64,000 bases of DNA from Chitinophaga rhizophila (GTDB lineage Bacteria > Bacteroidota > Bacteroidia > Chitinophagales > Chitinophagaceae): the NCBI RefSeq assembly GCF_019492185.1, contig NZ_JAICCF010000004.1, positions 62,001-126,000 on the forward strand. The letters are read 5' to 3'. Each line of letters starts with the position of its first letter. The first letter of the stretch is position 1. Positions 43,365 through 51,100 of this stretch are shown here, piece by piece. Made by a program: the position numbers and the translations under genes. Below the pieces are notes generated by a model. That model was given only the letters and a program-made list of their open reading frames with translations, did not search any database and was not told where the DNA came from.

Positions 43365-45914
43365 ATGCCCAGACTTTTACTGACACTTGTGCTGCTCACG
43401 ATCTTCCATTACTCTCAGGCGGGCATCATACGTGGTAAGGTAACCAATGATAAAAATGATGCGTTACCATTTGCCTCCGTGTTTATTAAAGGAACAACCA
43501 ACGGTACCACTACCAACGCTGCCGGACAGTTCCACCTGGACGTACCGGCTGGCAACTATACGCTTGTCTGCCAGTATATGGGCTATAAAAAATCAGAACA
43601 GCAGGTGACGATGACCGCCGAAGATCAGGTGATCAACTTCACCCTGTCGCCGCTTAGTCTGCAGATAAAGGAAGTCATTGTGAAATCTGGTGGAGAAGAT
43701 CCTGCCTACGCCATTATCCGCCAGGCTATCAGGAAACGTAGCTTCTACCTGGACCAGGTAAAAGAATATACCTGTAACGACTATATCAAAGGTGTCTTCA
43801 AAATGAGAGATATGCCCGGTAGTTTTCTGGGTAAGAAGATAGGAGCGCAGGATGTTGAAGAAATGGGCCTCGACTCCTCGCGCACAGGCGTATTGTTCCT
43901 GTCTGAATCTATGACCAAGGTTGCAGTTAGAAGACCCGATGATGTGAAAGTAGAGGTATTGTCTGCCCGCCAGAGTGGGGGAGGCTTTGGTTTCAGCTTC
44001 CCGGCATTTATCGATTTCTACGAGAACAATGTGACGGCAATGGTCTCACAATTCAGTAAACGGGGGTATATCTCGCCGATCTCTGAGAATGCCTTGTTCT
44101 ATTATAAATACAGACTGGAAGGCGTATTCCAGGATGACGGTAAGACTGTCAATAAGATCAAAGTAATACCCCGTCGTAAATACGAACCACTCTTTTCAGG
44201 CTATATATTTATTACTGATAATGACTGGCGCATTCATAGCGTAGATCTCATGGTTACGCAGGAATATCAGCTGGAGATAATGGATACGCTCCACATCACC
44301 CAGATACATGTACCTGTAAATGCAGACGTGTGGCGTACTAAAGATCAGGTCATCAACGTCACTATCAAACAGTTCGGATTTAATGTGGCAGGTAGCTTTG
44401 TGAATGTGTACTCCAATTATAACCTGAACCCCGGATTCTCCAAAAAATACTTCGACCGTACGATTATGCGGTACGATACTGCCTTCGATAGTAAGGAGCT
44501 GGCCTACTGGGACAGCATTCGTCCGGTACCTCTGGAGCCGGAAGAACTAACAGATTTCAGAAAGAAAGATAGTATTGCCATCGCCAGAAAGGACAGCGCC
44601 CGTTCACAATGGCGGCTGGATACCCTGAAAGCCCGGCAGTCACCTGTCAAACCCGGACAGATATTATATAGCCTGGGGGGCGCGGAGCATAATTTTTACT
44701 TCAGAAGAGATACCGGTATATACGCACACGTGCTCAGTATGAAGTCTTTATTAAGCCAGATGGAATACAATACTGTGGAAGGAGTGGTACTGAGTGTGGA
44801 ACCGGAAGTGAACTTCAGCCTTCCCGGCAACCAACAATTACGCGTAATTCCCCGTTTTCGGTATGGATTCAGCAATGGCCATCTTAATGCTTACACGTTC
44901 GTGTCATGGGGTAAGGAAGCAAGACTGGCTGGCCGCCATGGATATAACACCTGGACAGCAGGAGGCGGCAAGCGCGTGTCCCAGTTTAACCGGGATAATC
45001 CGGTGTCGCCCATCGCCAATATCTTCTACACCTTATTATTTAAGGATAACTATATGAAGTTGTATGAGAATTGGTTTGGCGAATTACGCTTCCGCAGGAG
45101 GTTCCAAAGTAGCGCTGTTATCTCGGCAGGACTATCGTACGAAGACAGGATACCTCTACAGAATACCACAGACTTCAGTTTCCGCAAGGATAGCAGCAAG
45201 CAACTGCTTCCCAATCATCCCTACGAACTGGCCGGAGTTCCTTTTGAAAGGAACCAGGCGCTGGTACTGAACCTGGCTTTCTCTTTCCAACCGGGACAAA
45301 GGTTTATTGAGTTGCCTGACAGAAAAGTAGCCATTGGTTCAAAATATCCGGTGTTCAGAATAGCATATAGTAAGGGCATTCCTAAAATTGCCGGTAGCGA
45401 CGCAGACTTTGATAAGTGGAATGTAGAGGTGAAAGATAATATCAATCTCCGGTTACTCGGGGAATTTAAGTATCGTTTTGGGGCAGGCGGATTCCTCAAT
45501 AGTAAGCAGGTTGACATCCCTGATTACCAGCATTTCAATGGAAATCAGATGTTTTATAATATCAAATACCTGAACAGCTTCCAGCTGGCTCCCTATTACC
45601 GGTACAGTAACACGGCAGCCGTGTTTGGTGCCGCAAATGTTGAACATCACTTTAATGGATTGTTAACCAATAAGATACCTTTGTTCAACCGGTTAAAGTG
45701 GAACCTGGTGGCTGGTTCAAATGCGTTTTACGTGAACCGGGACAATAACTATGTAGAAGTTTTTGCCGGACTGGAAAATATTCTGAAGGTAATACGCGTT
45801 GATGTAATTGCCGGCTATCAAAGTAAAGAAGATACCCGCATAGGGGTGAGGGTTGGATTTGGCGGCCTGTTTGGTGGATTTATCAGACCACAACAGGACG
45901 ACATCGCGCAGTAA
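43365..45914 (+). CDS. DUF5686 outer-membrane protein with carboxypeptidase-like domain
   Basis: The 849-residue protein has a short signal peptide (MPRLLLTLVLLTIFHYSQA), a CarboxypepD_reg-like domain (IIRGKVTNDKNDALPFASVF, about 21-105) and a long DUF5686 region with features of an outer-membrane beta-barrel (alternating aromatic strands to the C-terminal GGLFGGFIRP). The family is common in Bacteroidota and its function is not known. Spacing to the upstream small membrane gene is 64 bp. A hairpin follows the stop, but its T-run points to the opposite strand. Confidence 0.85.
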   Translation: MPRLLLTLVLLTIFHYSQAGIIRGKVTNDKNDALPFASVFIKGTTNGTTTNAAGQFHLDVPAGNYTLVCQYMGYKKSEQQVTMTAEDQVINFTLSPLSLQIKEVIVKSGGEDPAYAIIRQAIRKRSFYLDQVKEYTCNDYIKGVFKMRDMPGSFLGKKIGAQDVEEMGLDSSRTGVLFLSESMTKVAVRRPDDVKVEVLSARQSGGGFGFSFPAFIDFYENNVTAMVSQFSKRGYISPISENALFYYKYRLEGVFQDDGKTVNKIKVIPRRKYEPLFSGYIFITDNDWRIHSVDLMVTQEYQLEIMDTLHITQIHVPVNADVWRTKDQVINVTIKQFGFNVAGSFVNVYSNYNLNPGFSKKYFDRTIMRYDTAFDSKELAYWDSIRPVPLEPEELTDFRKKDSIAIARKDSARSQWRLDTLKARQSPVKPGQILYSLGGAEHNFYFRRDTGIYAHVLSMKSLLSQMEYNTVEGVVLSVEPEVNFSLPGNQQLRVIPRFRYGFSNGHLNAYTFVSWGKEARLAGRHGYNTWTAGGGKRVSQFNRDNPVSPIANIFYTLLFKDNYMKLYENWFGELRFRRRFQSSAVISAGLSYEDRIPLQNTTDFSFRKDSSKQLLPNHPYELAGVPFERNQALVLNLAFSFQPGQRFIELPDRKVAIGSKYPVFRIAYSKGIPKIAGSDADFDKWNVEVKDNINLRLLGEFKYRFGAGGFLNSKQVDIPDYQHFNGNQMFYNIKYLNSFQLAPYYRYSNTAAVFGAANVEHHFNGLLTNKIPLFNRLKWNLVAGSNAFYVNRDNNYVEVFAGLENILKVIRVDVIAGYQSKEDTRIGVRVGFGGLFGGFIRPQQDDIAQ

Positions 45915-45916
45915 AA

Positions 45917-45945
45917 AGGGAAAGCCCCGAAAATCGACTTTCCCT
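45917..45945 (-). terminator. Terminator of the 40-residue membrane protein gene
   Basis: An 8-bp stem (AGGGAAAG 45917-45924 with CTTTCCCT 45938-45945) is followed on the minus strand by TTTTTAC. Its T-run lies on that strand, 6 nt after the stop at 45952, so it belongs chiefly to the leftward small gene. Confidence 0.65.
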
Positions 45946-45951
45946 ACATAC

Positions 45952-46074
45952 TTAAAATCTTTCTTTTCTTGCCTTATAGCTCTCCTTCGGATCGCGATCG
46001 TAGAAGTAAGCCAGAAGACGGTATATCCATAAACCGACTATAAAGTAAAAGATGTAGAGAAAAACTGTACTCAT
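45952..46074 (-). CDS. 40-residue single-pass membrane protein
   Basis: An ATG at 46074 opens a 40-codon frame ending TAA at 45952. The product starts MSTVFLYIFYFIVGLWIYRL, one TM helix, followed by a charged tail (YDRDPKESYKARKERF). A terminator follows directly on the same strand, which supports a real transcript. It is not similar to a family I can name. Such short membrane proteins often bind or tune larger membrane complexes, but no partner is evident; the neighbours are the DUF5686 gene and a 70-residue membrane protein. Confidence 0.6.
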   Translation of the reverse strand: MSTVFLYIFYFIVGLWIYRLLAYFYDRDPKESYKARKERF

Positions 46075-46317
46075 AAATTAACATTTTTGGGTTAAACTCT
46101 ATTTGCTTGTCCAACTCCTTAATTTCAAAAAGAGTGCCAAGTCTTAGAATTTATTTATATAAGATTATAATCAAATAGTTACAAAGGTTAGGATATGTCA
46201 TCACCTACCTGAACAATTTTATTATTTCACCTGTTATAGGTTATGTAAACACATTTTGAGCCAGTTTACGTGTGTATCGTCTAACACTTTCATGTGAATT
46301 TCACTAAAGTATCCCTT

Positions 46318-46530
46318 ATGAAAAGAATTGCATTCATCGCATTCATTCTCGGTATCCTCATGGCGACCGTTGCCTATGTAGCAGAAGTAAACGAATGGAC
46401 TGCCTCTCCTGAGTTTATGACCATCGGGTTTGCTGGTTATGTGCTGGTAATCAGCGCTGCGGCCTATTATATGACTGCCATCCTGTATGACTGGTCCCGC
46501 GAGATGGAAGTATGGCAAAGTGAATATTAA
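46318..46530 (+). CDS. Small two-helix membrane protein, unknown function
   Basis: ATG 46318 gives 70 residues (the frame extends to a GTG at 46294, but the ATG fits the hydrophobic start MKRIAFIAFILGILMATVAY). Two TM helices (about 3-23 and 36-60) flank a short loop with WTASPEF, and the tail DWSREMEVWQSEY is charged and aromatic. No family is recognised. It is alone in a region with no strong promoter call. Confidence 0.65.
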   Translation: MKRIAFIAFILGILMATVAYVAEVNEWTASPEFMTIGFAGYVLVISAAAYYMTAILYDWSREMEVWQSEY

Positions 46531-46637
46531 TTACCTACTATATATAGGCTGACCAATATCAGCAGAAATAGCATCGTAAACTGCTGTTCTGCCGGCTATG
46601 CCTGACCACAGTCAGTTATCAGTTACTCAAGTTTTGC

Positions 46638-46645
46638 TATCTTTG
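46638..46645 (+). promoter_or_regulatory. -7 box of the tRNA hydroxylase gene
   Basis: TATCTTTG matches the consensus. Transcription from here gives a leader of about 130 nt before the ATG at 46781, long compared with the 14-22 nt of neighbouring genes. Confidence 0.65.
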
Positions 46646-46729
46646 CAAAGCCAAACCGGAAAAGCGTTCCAGGAAGTCCTCACAGTAAATCGAAGACATC
46701 CCGGCGACAGAGACCGGAGAGGTAAGACA

Positions 46730-46762
46730 ATGAAATTTTGCTCACCAGGCATGTGTTCTTAA
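46730..46762 (+). CDS. Putative 10-residue Cys-containing leader peptide
   Basis: Within the leader of the next gene is a 10-codon frame, MKFCSPGMCS, preceded by GGAGAGG (46716-46722), an unusually good Shine-Dalgarno sequence for this genome. The frame overlaps an inverted repeat GAAATTTT (46732-46739) / AAAATTTC (46761-46768), so translating it would open the hairpin. Two of its ten codons are Cys. A cysteine-responsive leader ORF would fit a gene for a sulfur-handling rhodanese, but this is inference. Confidence 0.4.
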   Translation: MKFCSPGMCS

Positions 46763-46780
46763 AATTTCTCAACAAAGAAA

Positions 46781-47824
46781 ATGGCATTACATAACAGAGT
46801 ATCTGCTGCCGAACTAAGGGTTCGGCTGGCGGCTGAGACGTTTCACCGCACCACTATCTCCTTTTATCAGTACGCAAAAATCCAGGATCCTACTGCTTTC
46901 CGCAACGAATTATACGAGCGCCTGTATCAATTAGGTGTGTTCGGACGAATTTACGTTGCACATGAGGGGATCAACGCACAGATCAGTGTACCTGAGCACA
47001 ATGTTGACGCTTTCCGCGACGTGCTTTATTCGTATGACTTCCTGAATGGCATCCGCCTTAACGTCGCAGTAGATGACGACGGCAAGTCCTTCTGGGTACT
47101 GAAGATCAAGGTACGCGACAAGATTGTGGCAGATGGTATTGAAGATCCGACATTTGATATCTCTAACAGAGGTAAGTACCTGGATGCCAAAAGCTTCAAC
47201 ACACTTACCGACGATCCTGATACCATCATCGTAGACATGCGTAACCACTACGAATATGAAGTAGGGCATTTCCAGAATGCAATAGAAGTACCTTCCGATA
47301 CTTTCCGTGAGCAGCTGCCTATGGCGGTGGATATGTTGAAAGATCAGAAGGAAAAGAACATCGTCATGTACTGTACCGGCGGTATCAGGTGCGAAAAGGC
47401 TTCTGCCTACATGTTACACAAGGGGTTTAAGAATGTGTTCCACCTGGAAGGCGGTATCATAGAATACACCAACAAAGCGAAACAGCAGGGATTGCCTATC
47501 AAATTCAAAGGTAAAAACTTCGTATTTGACGATCGTCTGGGAGAACGTATAACCGATGAAGTGATCAGTAAGTGTCACCAGTGTGGTAAACCCTGTGACG
47601 CACATACGAATTGTAGCAATGATGCCTGTCACCTGTTGTTTATCCAGTGTGAGGAATGTGCAGCTAAGTATGAAGGCACCTGTAGCAGTCAATGCCAGTC
47701 AGTGTTGCATCTGCCTGAAGAAGAAAGAGAGCAGATCAGGAAAGGCGTGGACAAAGGCCAGATGATCTTCAATAAAAGCAAGCAGCGGTTACGTCCGCGG
47801 CTGGAACGCGAAAAAAAATCATAG
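46781..47824 (+). CDS. trhO: Rhodanese-domain tRNA uridine(34) hydroxylase
   Basis: The 347-residue protein matches UPF0176/TrhO: an N-terminal alpha/beta domain (about 27-115), a rhodanese domain (about 140-235) with the active loop CTGGIRC (198-204), and a Cys-rich C-terminal module with several CxxC pairs (CHQCGKPC, CSNDAC, CEEC, CSSQC; about 266-310). TrhO makes 5-hydroxyuridine at tRNA wobble position 34, an oxygen-dependent step before cmo5U/mo5U. The Cys module probably binds zinc. A terminator follows. The leader holds the small Cys frame described above. Confidence 0.9.
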   Translation: MALHNRVSAAELRVRLAAETFHRTTISFYQYAKIQDPTAFRNELYERLYQLGVFGRIYVAHEGINAQISVPEHNVDAFRDVLYSYDFLNGIRLNVAVDDDGKSFWVLKIKVRDKIVADGIEDPTFDISNRGKYLDAKSFNTLTDDPDTIIVDMRNHYEYEVGHFQNAIEVPSDTFREQLPMAVDMLKDQKEKNIVMYCTGGIRCEKASAYMLHKGFKNVFHLEGGIIEYTNKAKQQGLPIKFKGKNFVFDDRLGERITDEVISKCHQCGKPCDAHTNCSNDACHLLFIQCEECAAKYEGTCSSQCQSVLHLPEEEREQIRKGVDKGQMIFNKSKQRLRPRLEREKKS

Positions 47825-47850
47825 TCATCAGAATATAGGATTGTTTACGA

Positions 47851-47880
47851 GCGCTTTCACGATAGTGAAGGCGCTTTTTT
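47851..47880 (+). terminator. Rho-independent terminator of trhO
   Basis: A 10-bp stem (GCGCTTTCAC 47851-47860 with GTGAAGGCGC 47865-47874, one G-U pair) has a GATA loop and is followed by TTTTTT. Confidence 0.92.
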
Positions 47881-47997
47881 GTTAGCCTATGCGGGGAAAT
47901 TATAAGAATAGCATGCGGGATCAGTCTGCGTAACTGAACAATATATTTGCTGCGGCATGCTCATACCTGCTGTTATATTCGACGCCTATATGCTTAT

Positions 47998-48537
47998 TTA
48001 AGTAATAAGTAGTTCCCTGACAGTATTCATTCCAGGCAAATTCACTGCTACCACGCGCACTGTACCTCCAGGGGGCAGTGCGGCCGTTTTATAGTACCAG
48101 TCTACGCCGTTGCGGCCTACAACAGCAGTGCCGTTTTCAGTAACAACGCCTTCATTGTCAATTATCTGCACTTTTACCTCCGCTACGCGAAATTCATCTT
48201 TTGCTGTTACCACTACTTCCTGATCCTGTATCCTTATCTGTTGAATCTCAGGAGAGCGGTAGGCGTCCTTCACCGCCATATTATAAGCATTTTGTCCGGG
48301 TCCTGCCAGAGAGGCATAATAGGCTTTGATCTCCGGATCACTGAGCAGTTGAGATGCATATGCAGCGGCCAGCGTCATCCTGTGCCTGGCCTCTAACTGC
48401 CTGGCAGTGGGCTTCCTGTTGGATGGACCGCGTTTTTTCGCCATAATAATCTGTCCGTTCCGTTCATAGATCGTGACCAGTTTACCGATGGAGCCGCGCA
48501 CAAGTTGCAGCAGTATATTGTCTTTTACAATAGCCAT
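47998..48537 (-). CDS. Hypothetical protein, 179 residues
   Basis: ATG 48537 is preferred over a TTG at 48546 because it follows a plausible -7 box (TAACTTTA, 48572-48565) by 28 nt. The N-terminal 50 residues are basic (LVRGSIGKLVTIYERNGQII, then AKKRGPSNRKPTARQLEAR). The middle is a short helical stretch (AAYASQLLSDPEIKAYYASL), and the C-terminal 90 residues alternate as a beta-sandwich might. The start faintly resembles DUF6266-type Bacteroidota proteins, which I cannot confirm. There is no signal peptide. It is monocistronic. Confidence 0.65.
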   Translation of the reverse strand: MAIVKDNILLQLVRGSIGKLVTIYERNGQIIMAKKRGPSNRKPTARQLEARHRMTLAAAYASQLLSDPEIKAYYASLAGPGQNAYNMAVKDAYRSPEIQQIRIQDQEVVVTAKDEFRVAEVKVQIIDNEGVVTENGTAVVGRNGVDWYYKTAALPPGGTVRVVAVNLPGMNTVRELLIT

Positions 48538-48784
48538 AATGATCAATTTTGAGGTGTACGAATGTAAAGTTAGGGTTTAGTACTGCTATAGTTTTTACAG
48601 CGATCCGGTATCAATAGTACATGTCAAGTTCACTTGTATATCCCAGGGATATTGAGGTAACCTTTACATGTACTTATGAAGAGGGGAGGATGTGAAAGCT
48701 TAGCCGAAAACCAGCCTTGTTATTTACCGGCGCTGTGCCAATTCATCTGATTGTTGATTTCGGGGAGCGTGGGCAGTGGTACAA
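48538..48784. other. Intergenic region upstream of the hypothetical protein gene
   Basis: About 250 bp hold the promoter of the hypothetical gene and a weak inverted repeat (AGTACATGT near 48617, ACATGTACT near 48667). No gene, RNA or strong repeat is visible. Downstream lies a strong leftward terminator. Confidence 0.35.
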
Positions 48785-48825
48785 ACAAAAAACCGCCCCG
48801 CGTTGTATCTTGTGCGGCGGGGCGG
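48785..48825 (-). terminator. Strong leftward terminator after the two-component/adaptor genes
   Basis: A 9-bp all-GC stem (CCGCCCCGC 48793-48801 with its complement 48817-48825) is followed on the minus strand by TTTTTTGTTTGT. It is the first terminator downstream of the short adaptor gene, whose stop is 111 bp away. The stretch between holds no clear gene. Confidence 0.85.
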
Positions 48826-48935
48826 AGTAATTGAGCATGTAGAACAGTTTCAAACAAATGAAGACACCTGTAAGATTTCTGTTTGCATGTCCATTCTATC
48901 AACCTATATGCGAACTAAAACCTTGATGATCAACT

Positions 48936-49601
48936 TTAATTATCACTTAATGCGTCGTATATCTGCCGTTGATGAGCAGAAATGACATTCTCGCCTGCAT
49001 CCAGTCCACTCAGGATATAAGTGATAGCTCCTGCCGTGGTGTACGTCACAATTTCTCTTACCTGGATGTTGTACTTATCTTTGAATACCAGCACGAAGTT
49101 CTTACTATGGTCAGCAATAACGGCCGTCTCCGGAATGGCAATCATATCATCGCCTTCGTCACAATGCACAGTTACAGCTGCTTTCATATCCGGCTTCAGC
49201 AATTCTTCCGGATCATTCAGTACGATACTAAGCCGGCCGGTACTAGCTTCATTCGGCGGGTATACATATTCTACTTTTCCATAGAACACTTTTTCCGGCA
49301 GACTTTCGGTCACAATCTGTGCTTCATATCCCTCTTTCACACTTTCCAGGTCAGCCTCCGCAACATCAATCAGTACATCCGTTTTCTGCTTATACCTGCT
49401 ATTCACAATCACTTTTCCCGGTAGCTGTAGTTCTTTTTCAACTGGCTTCAGGCTGGCGGTGTCAATCCTGATTGTTTCAAGCATGGTATCGCTGAGTACA
49501 AACGTCTTGTCAGTAGCGCCTTCCTCGATCTCAGAATGTCTGCAGGCAGACAGGGTAAGACCTGCTGCGAGAAAGACGATAAGAGGAAGATTGCATTTCA
49601 T
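48936..49601 (-). CDS. Shortened CzcB-like adaptor lipoprotein lacking the lipoyl/coiled-coil region
   Basis: From ATG 49601 the product is 221 residues with a lipobox (LTLSAC, Cys20); the longer frame to GTG 49640 adds no known signal. After KVIVNSRYKQ, where full adaptors enter the lipoyl domain and coiled-coil hairpin, it goes straight to VLIDVAEADLESVKEGYEAQ, the start of the beta-barrel domain. The rest (LKPDMKAAVTVHCDEGDDMIAIPETAV ... GENVISAHQRQIYDAL, in parts) aligns well with czcB at 36758-37837. It therefore lacks the parts that reach the outer-membrane channel. No pump or channel gene is beside it. It could be a regulator of signalling by the adjacent kinase, a metal carrier, or a decaying relic; all key frames are intact. 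Confidence 0.75.
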   Translation of the reverse strand: MKCNLPLIVFLAAGLTLSACRHSEIEEGATDKTFVLSDTMLETIRIDTASLKPVEKELQLPGKVIVNSRYKQKTDVLIDVAEADLESVKEGYEAQIVTESLPEKVFYGKVEYVYPPNEASTGRLSIVLNDPEELLKPDMKAAVTVHCDEGDDMIAIPETAVIADHSKNFVLVFKDKYNIQVREIVTYTTAGAITYILSGLDAGENVISAHQRQIYDALSDN

Positions 49602-49621
49602 GACGTTATTCAGAATTGAAG

Positions 49622-49629
49622 CAAAGCTC
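49622..49629 (-). promoter_or_regulatory. Candidate -7 box of the short adaptor gene
   Basis: GAGCTTTG on the minus strand differs from TAnnTTTG at one base and ends 21 nt before the ATG at 49601, matching the spacing of metX (20 nt) and osmC (20 nt). Confidence 0.5.
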
Positions 49630-49640
49630 TGCAATCTCAC

Positions 49641-49678
49641 TTAAAGGAGCCTTTAAAGGCAATTAAAATAACCTTAAA
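49641..49678 (-). promoter_or_regulatory. Phased TTTAA array upstream of the short adaptor gene (putative response-regulator site)
   Basis: On the minus strand TTTAA occurs at 49678-49674, 49667-49663, 49657-49653 and 49645-49641, at steps of 11, 10 and 12 bp, one helix turn apart. Three copies are within TTTAAGG- or CCTTTAA-like cores. The array ends 12 bp upstream of the -7 box and so overlaps the -33 region. The site lies between the histidine-kinase gene and the adaptor gene, so the regulator encoded beside it is the obvious candidate. Confidence 0.5.
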
Positions 49679-49699
49679 ATGTCGGGGTGGGCGTGTGGT

Positions 49700-51100
49700 T
49701 TATTGTCGGTGTGGCAACTCGACCGTAAAGGTTGTTCCCTTGCCAGGAGCGGAGATAGCGGATATTTCTCCATGGTGCAGTTGGGCAATCTTTTTACAGA
49801 TGGATAGTCCGAGACCATGACCACGTACCTGGTGAGAGTTAGTAGCGCGGTAAAAAGGTTCAAATATTTTACTTAGTTCGTCAGCAGGAATGCCGATACC
49901 ATTATCTTTTACCTGCACCAGCACATGATCGGCAGTAAAATTAATGGTTACGTAGGCAGTATTATCGGCGGAGTATTTCAGGGCATTATCTAATAGATTG
50001 AGAAACAATACTTTCAATAGGCTTTCATTGCCTTCGCAGATCAGGTCTGTGTCCTGCTCTGGCAGGCGGAGAAAGTCGATATCTATTCTGGATGACTTTT
50101 GCAGTTCGCTACCCGGAGCGGCAGGGCCATGTTTGAGTTTGATCAGATTACTCATATCCAGCAGCAGTTCGTCAATCCTGATTTCGGTGGAAATGAACTG
50201 TCTTTCATCCATTCCTGACTGCGCCAGCTGCAGCAGGCCATTGCTAAGGTCGGAGAGATGCCGGGCGTCTTCCAGTACGGAATTGAGCACATCAATATAT
50301 ACTTCTTTACTTCTGTCTTTAGACAAGGCTACCTGTAACTGGCTGATAATAGCAGCCAGCGGCGTTCTTAATTCATGTGAAGCATTACTGACAAAGCTCT
50401 TCTGGAGGTCAAAGGCGTCGCTGAGCCTGACGAGCATCGTATTAAAGTTTGCGCCCAGTTGTGCAATTTCGTCTTTCCCTTTGGCATCGACGGTCATGCC
50501 TTGCAGGTTACTGGCATTGATAGTTTGTACCTGTTGTACCAGTTTGTCGATAGGCTGGACCATCCTTTTAGCAAAGAAATAGCCTACTATGACCAGCAGG
50601 ATGATGGCCACGACAATCTCTATGATCAGTATCTGGCGAAGATTCTGCAGGTTCTGGAAACCGTATTTATCGAAGGAGGTGACGAGTACGATGACCGAAA
50701 CGGAGCCTTCCGTGTAGTATACGCCGACCAGCTCACCATTATCACGCTCATGGCTGTATTCACCGTTTTTTTTGATGTAATCCAGCAGGCGGCGCGGGGT
50801 ACGGATAGCCGTGTCTTTTACATTGGAATATAGCAGGTCGTAGGAGGGATTGTATACCAGGATGGTTTCCTTATACAGATCCTGGAAGGTAGTTTTATCC
50901 AGTTTACGTAGCAGGTCTACCCTTACATAATCATCTTCAATAATGACATTTGCGATGGAACGGGCGCGGTATTCCAGGCGTTCCAGGTATTCAGCTTTGC
51001 GGGACTGAGAAGAGAAGTAATAGGCCAGGAACGCAAAAGTATTCAGCAGTACGAATGCTGAAATAGAGTAGGAGAGCGCTATTTTATATTTGATCTTCAC
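49700..51100 (-). CDS. Sensor histidine kinase (heavy-metal type, CusS-like)
   Basis: The start is GTG at 51100, which overlaps the upstream stop by 4 bp (GTGA), so translation is probably coupled. The 466-residue protein has TM1 (about 7-28), a periplasmic sensor region (about 29-160), TM2 (about 163-185), HAMP (about 186-238), HisKA with the phospho-His in SNASHELRTPLA (near 243), and HATPase with NLLDNALKYS, DNGIGIP and GLGLSICKKI. The architecture fits metal- or envelope-stress sensors. The adjacent shortened metal-efflux adaptor points to a metal signal, by inference only. Confidence 0.9.
   Translation of the reverse strand: MKIKYKIALSYSISAFVLLNTFAFLAYYFSSQSRKAEYLERLEYRARSIANVIIEDDYVRVDLLRKLDKTTFQDLYKETILVYNPSYDLLYSNVKDTAIRTPRRLLDYIKKNGEYSHERDNGELVGVYYTEGSVSVIVLVTSFDKYGFQNLQNLRQILIIEIVVAIILLVIVGYFFAKRMVQPIDKLVQQVQTINASNLQGMTVDAKGKDEIAQLGANFNTMLVRLSDAFDLQKSFVSNASHELRTPLAAIISQLQVALSKDRSKEVYIDVLNSVLEDARHLSDLSNGLLQLAQSGMDERQFISTEIRIDELLLDMSNLIKLKHGPAAPGSELQKSSRIDIDFLRLPEQDTDLICEGNESLLKVLFLNLLDNALKYSADNTAYVTINFTADHVLVQVKDNGIGIPADELSKIFEPFYRATNSHQVRGHGLGLSICKKIAQLHHGEISAISAPGKGTTFTVELPHRQ

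Noticed and set aside
48720..48902. 60-residue leftward frame next to the adaptor gene
   Set aside because: It reads through the strong GC terminator hairpin and has no family signal or clear start site.
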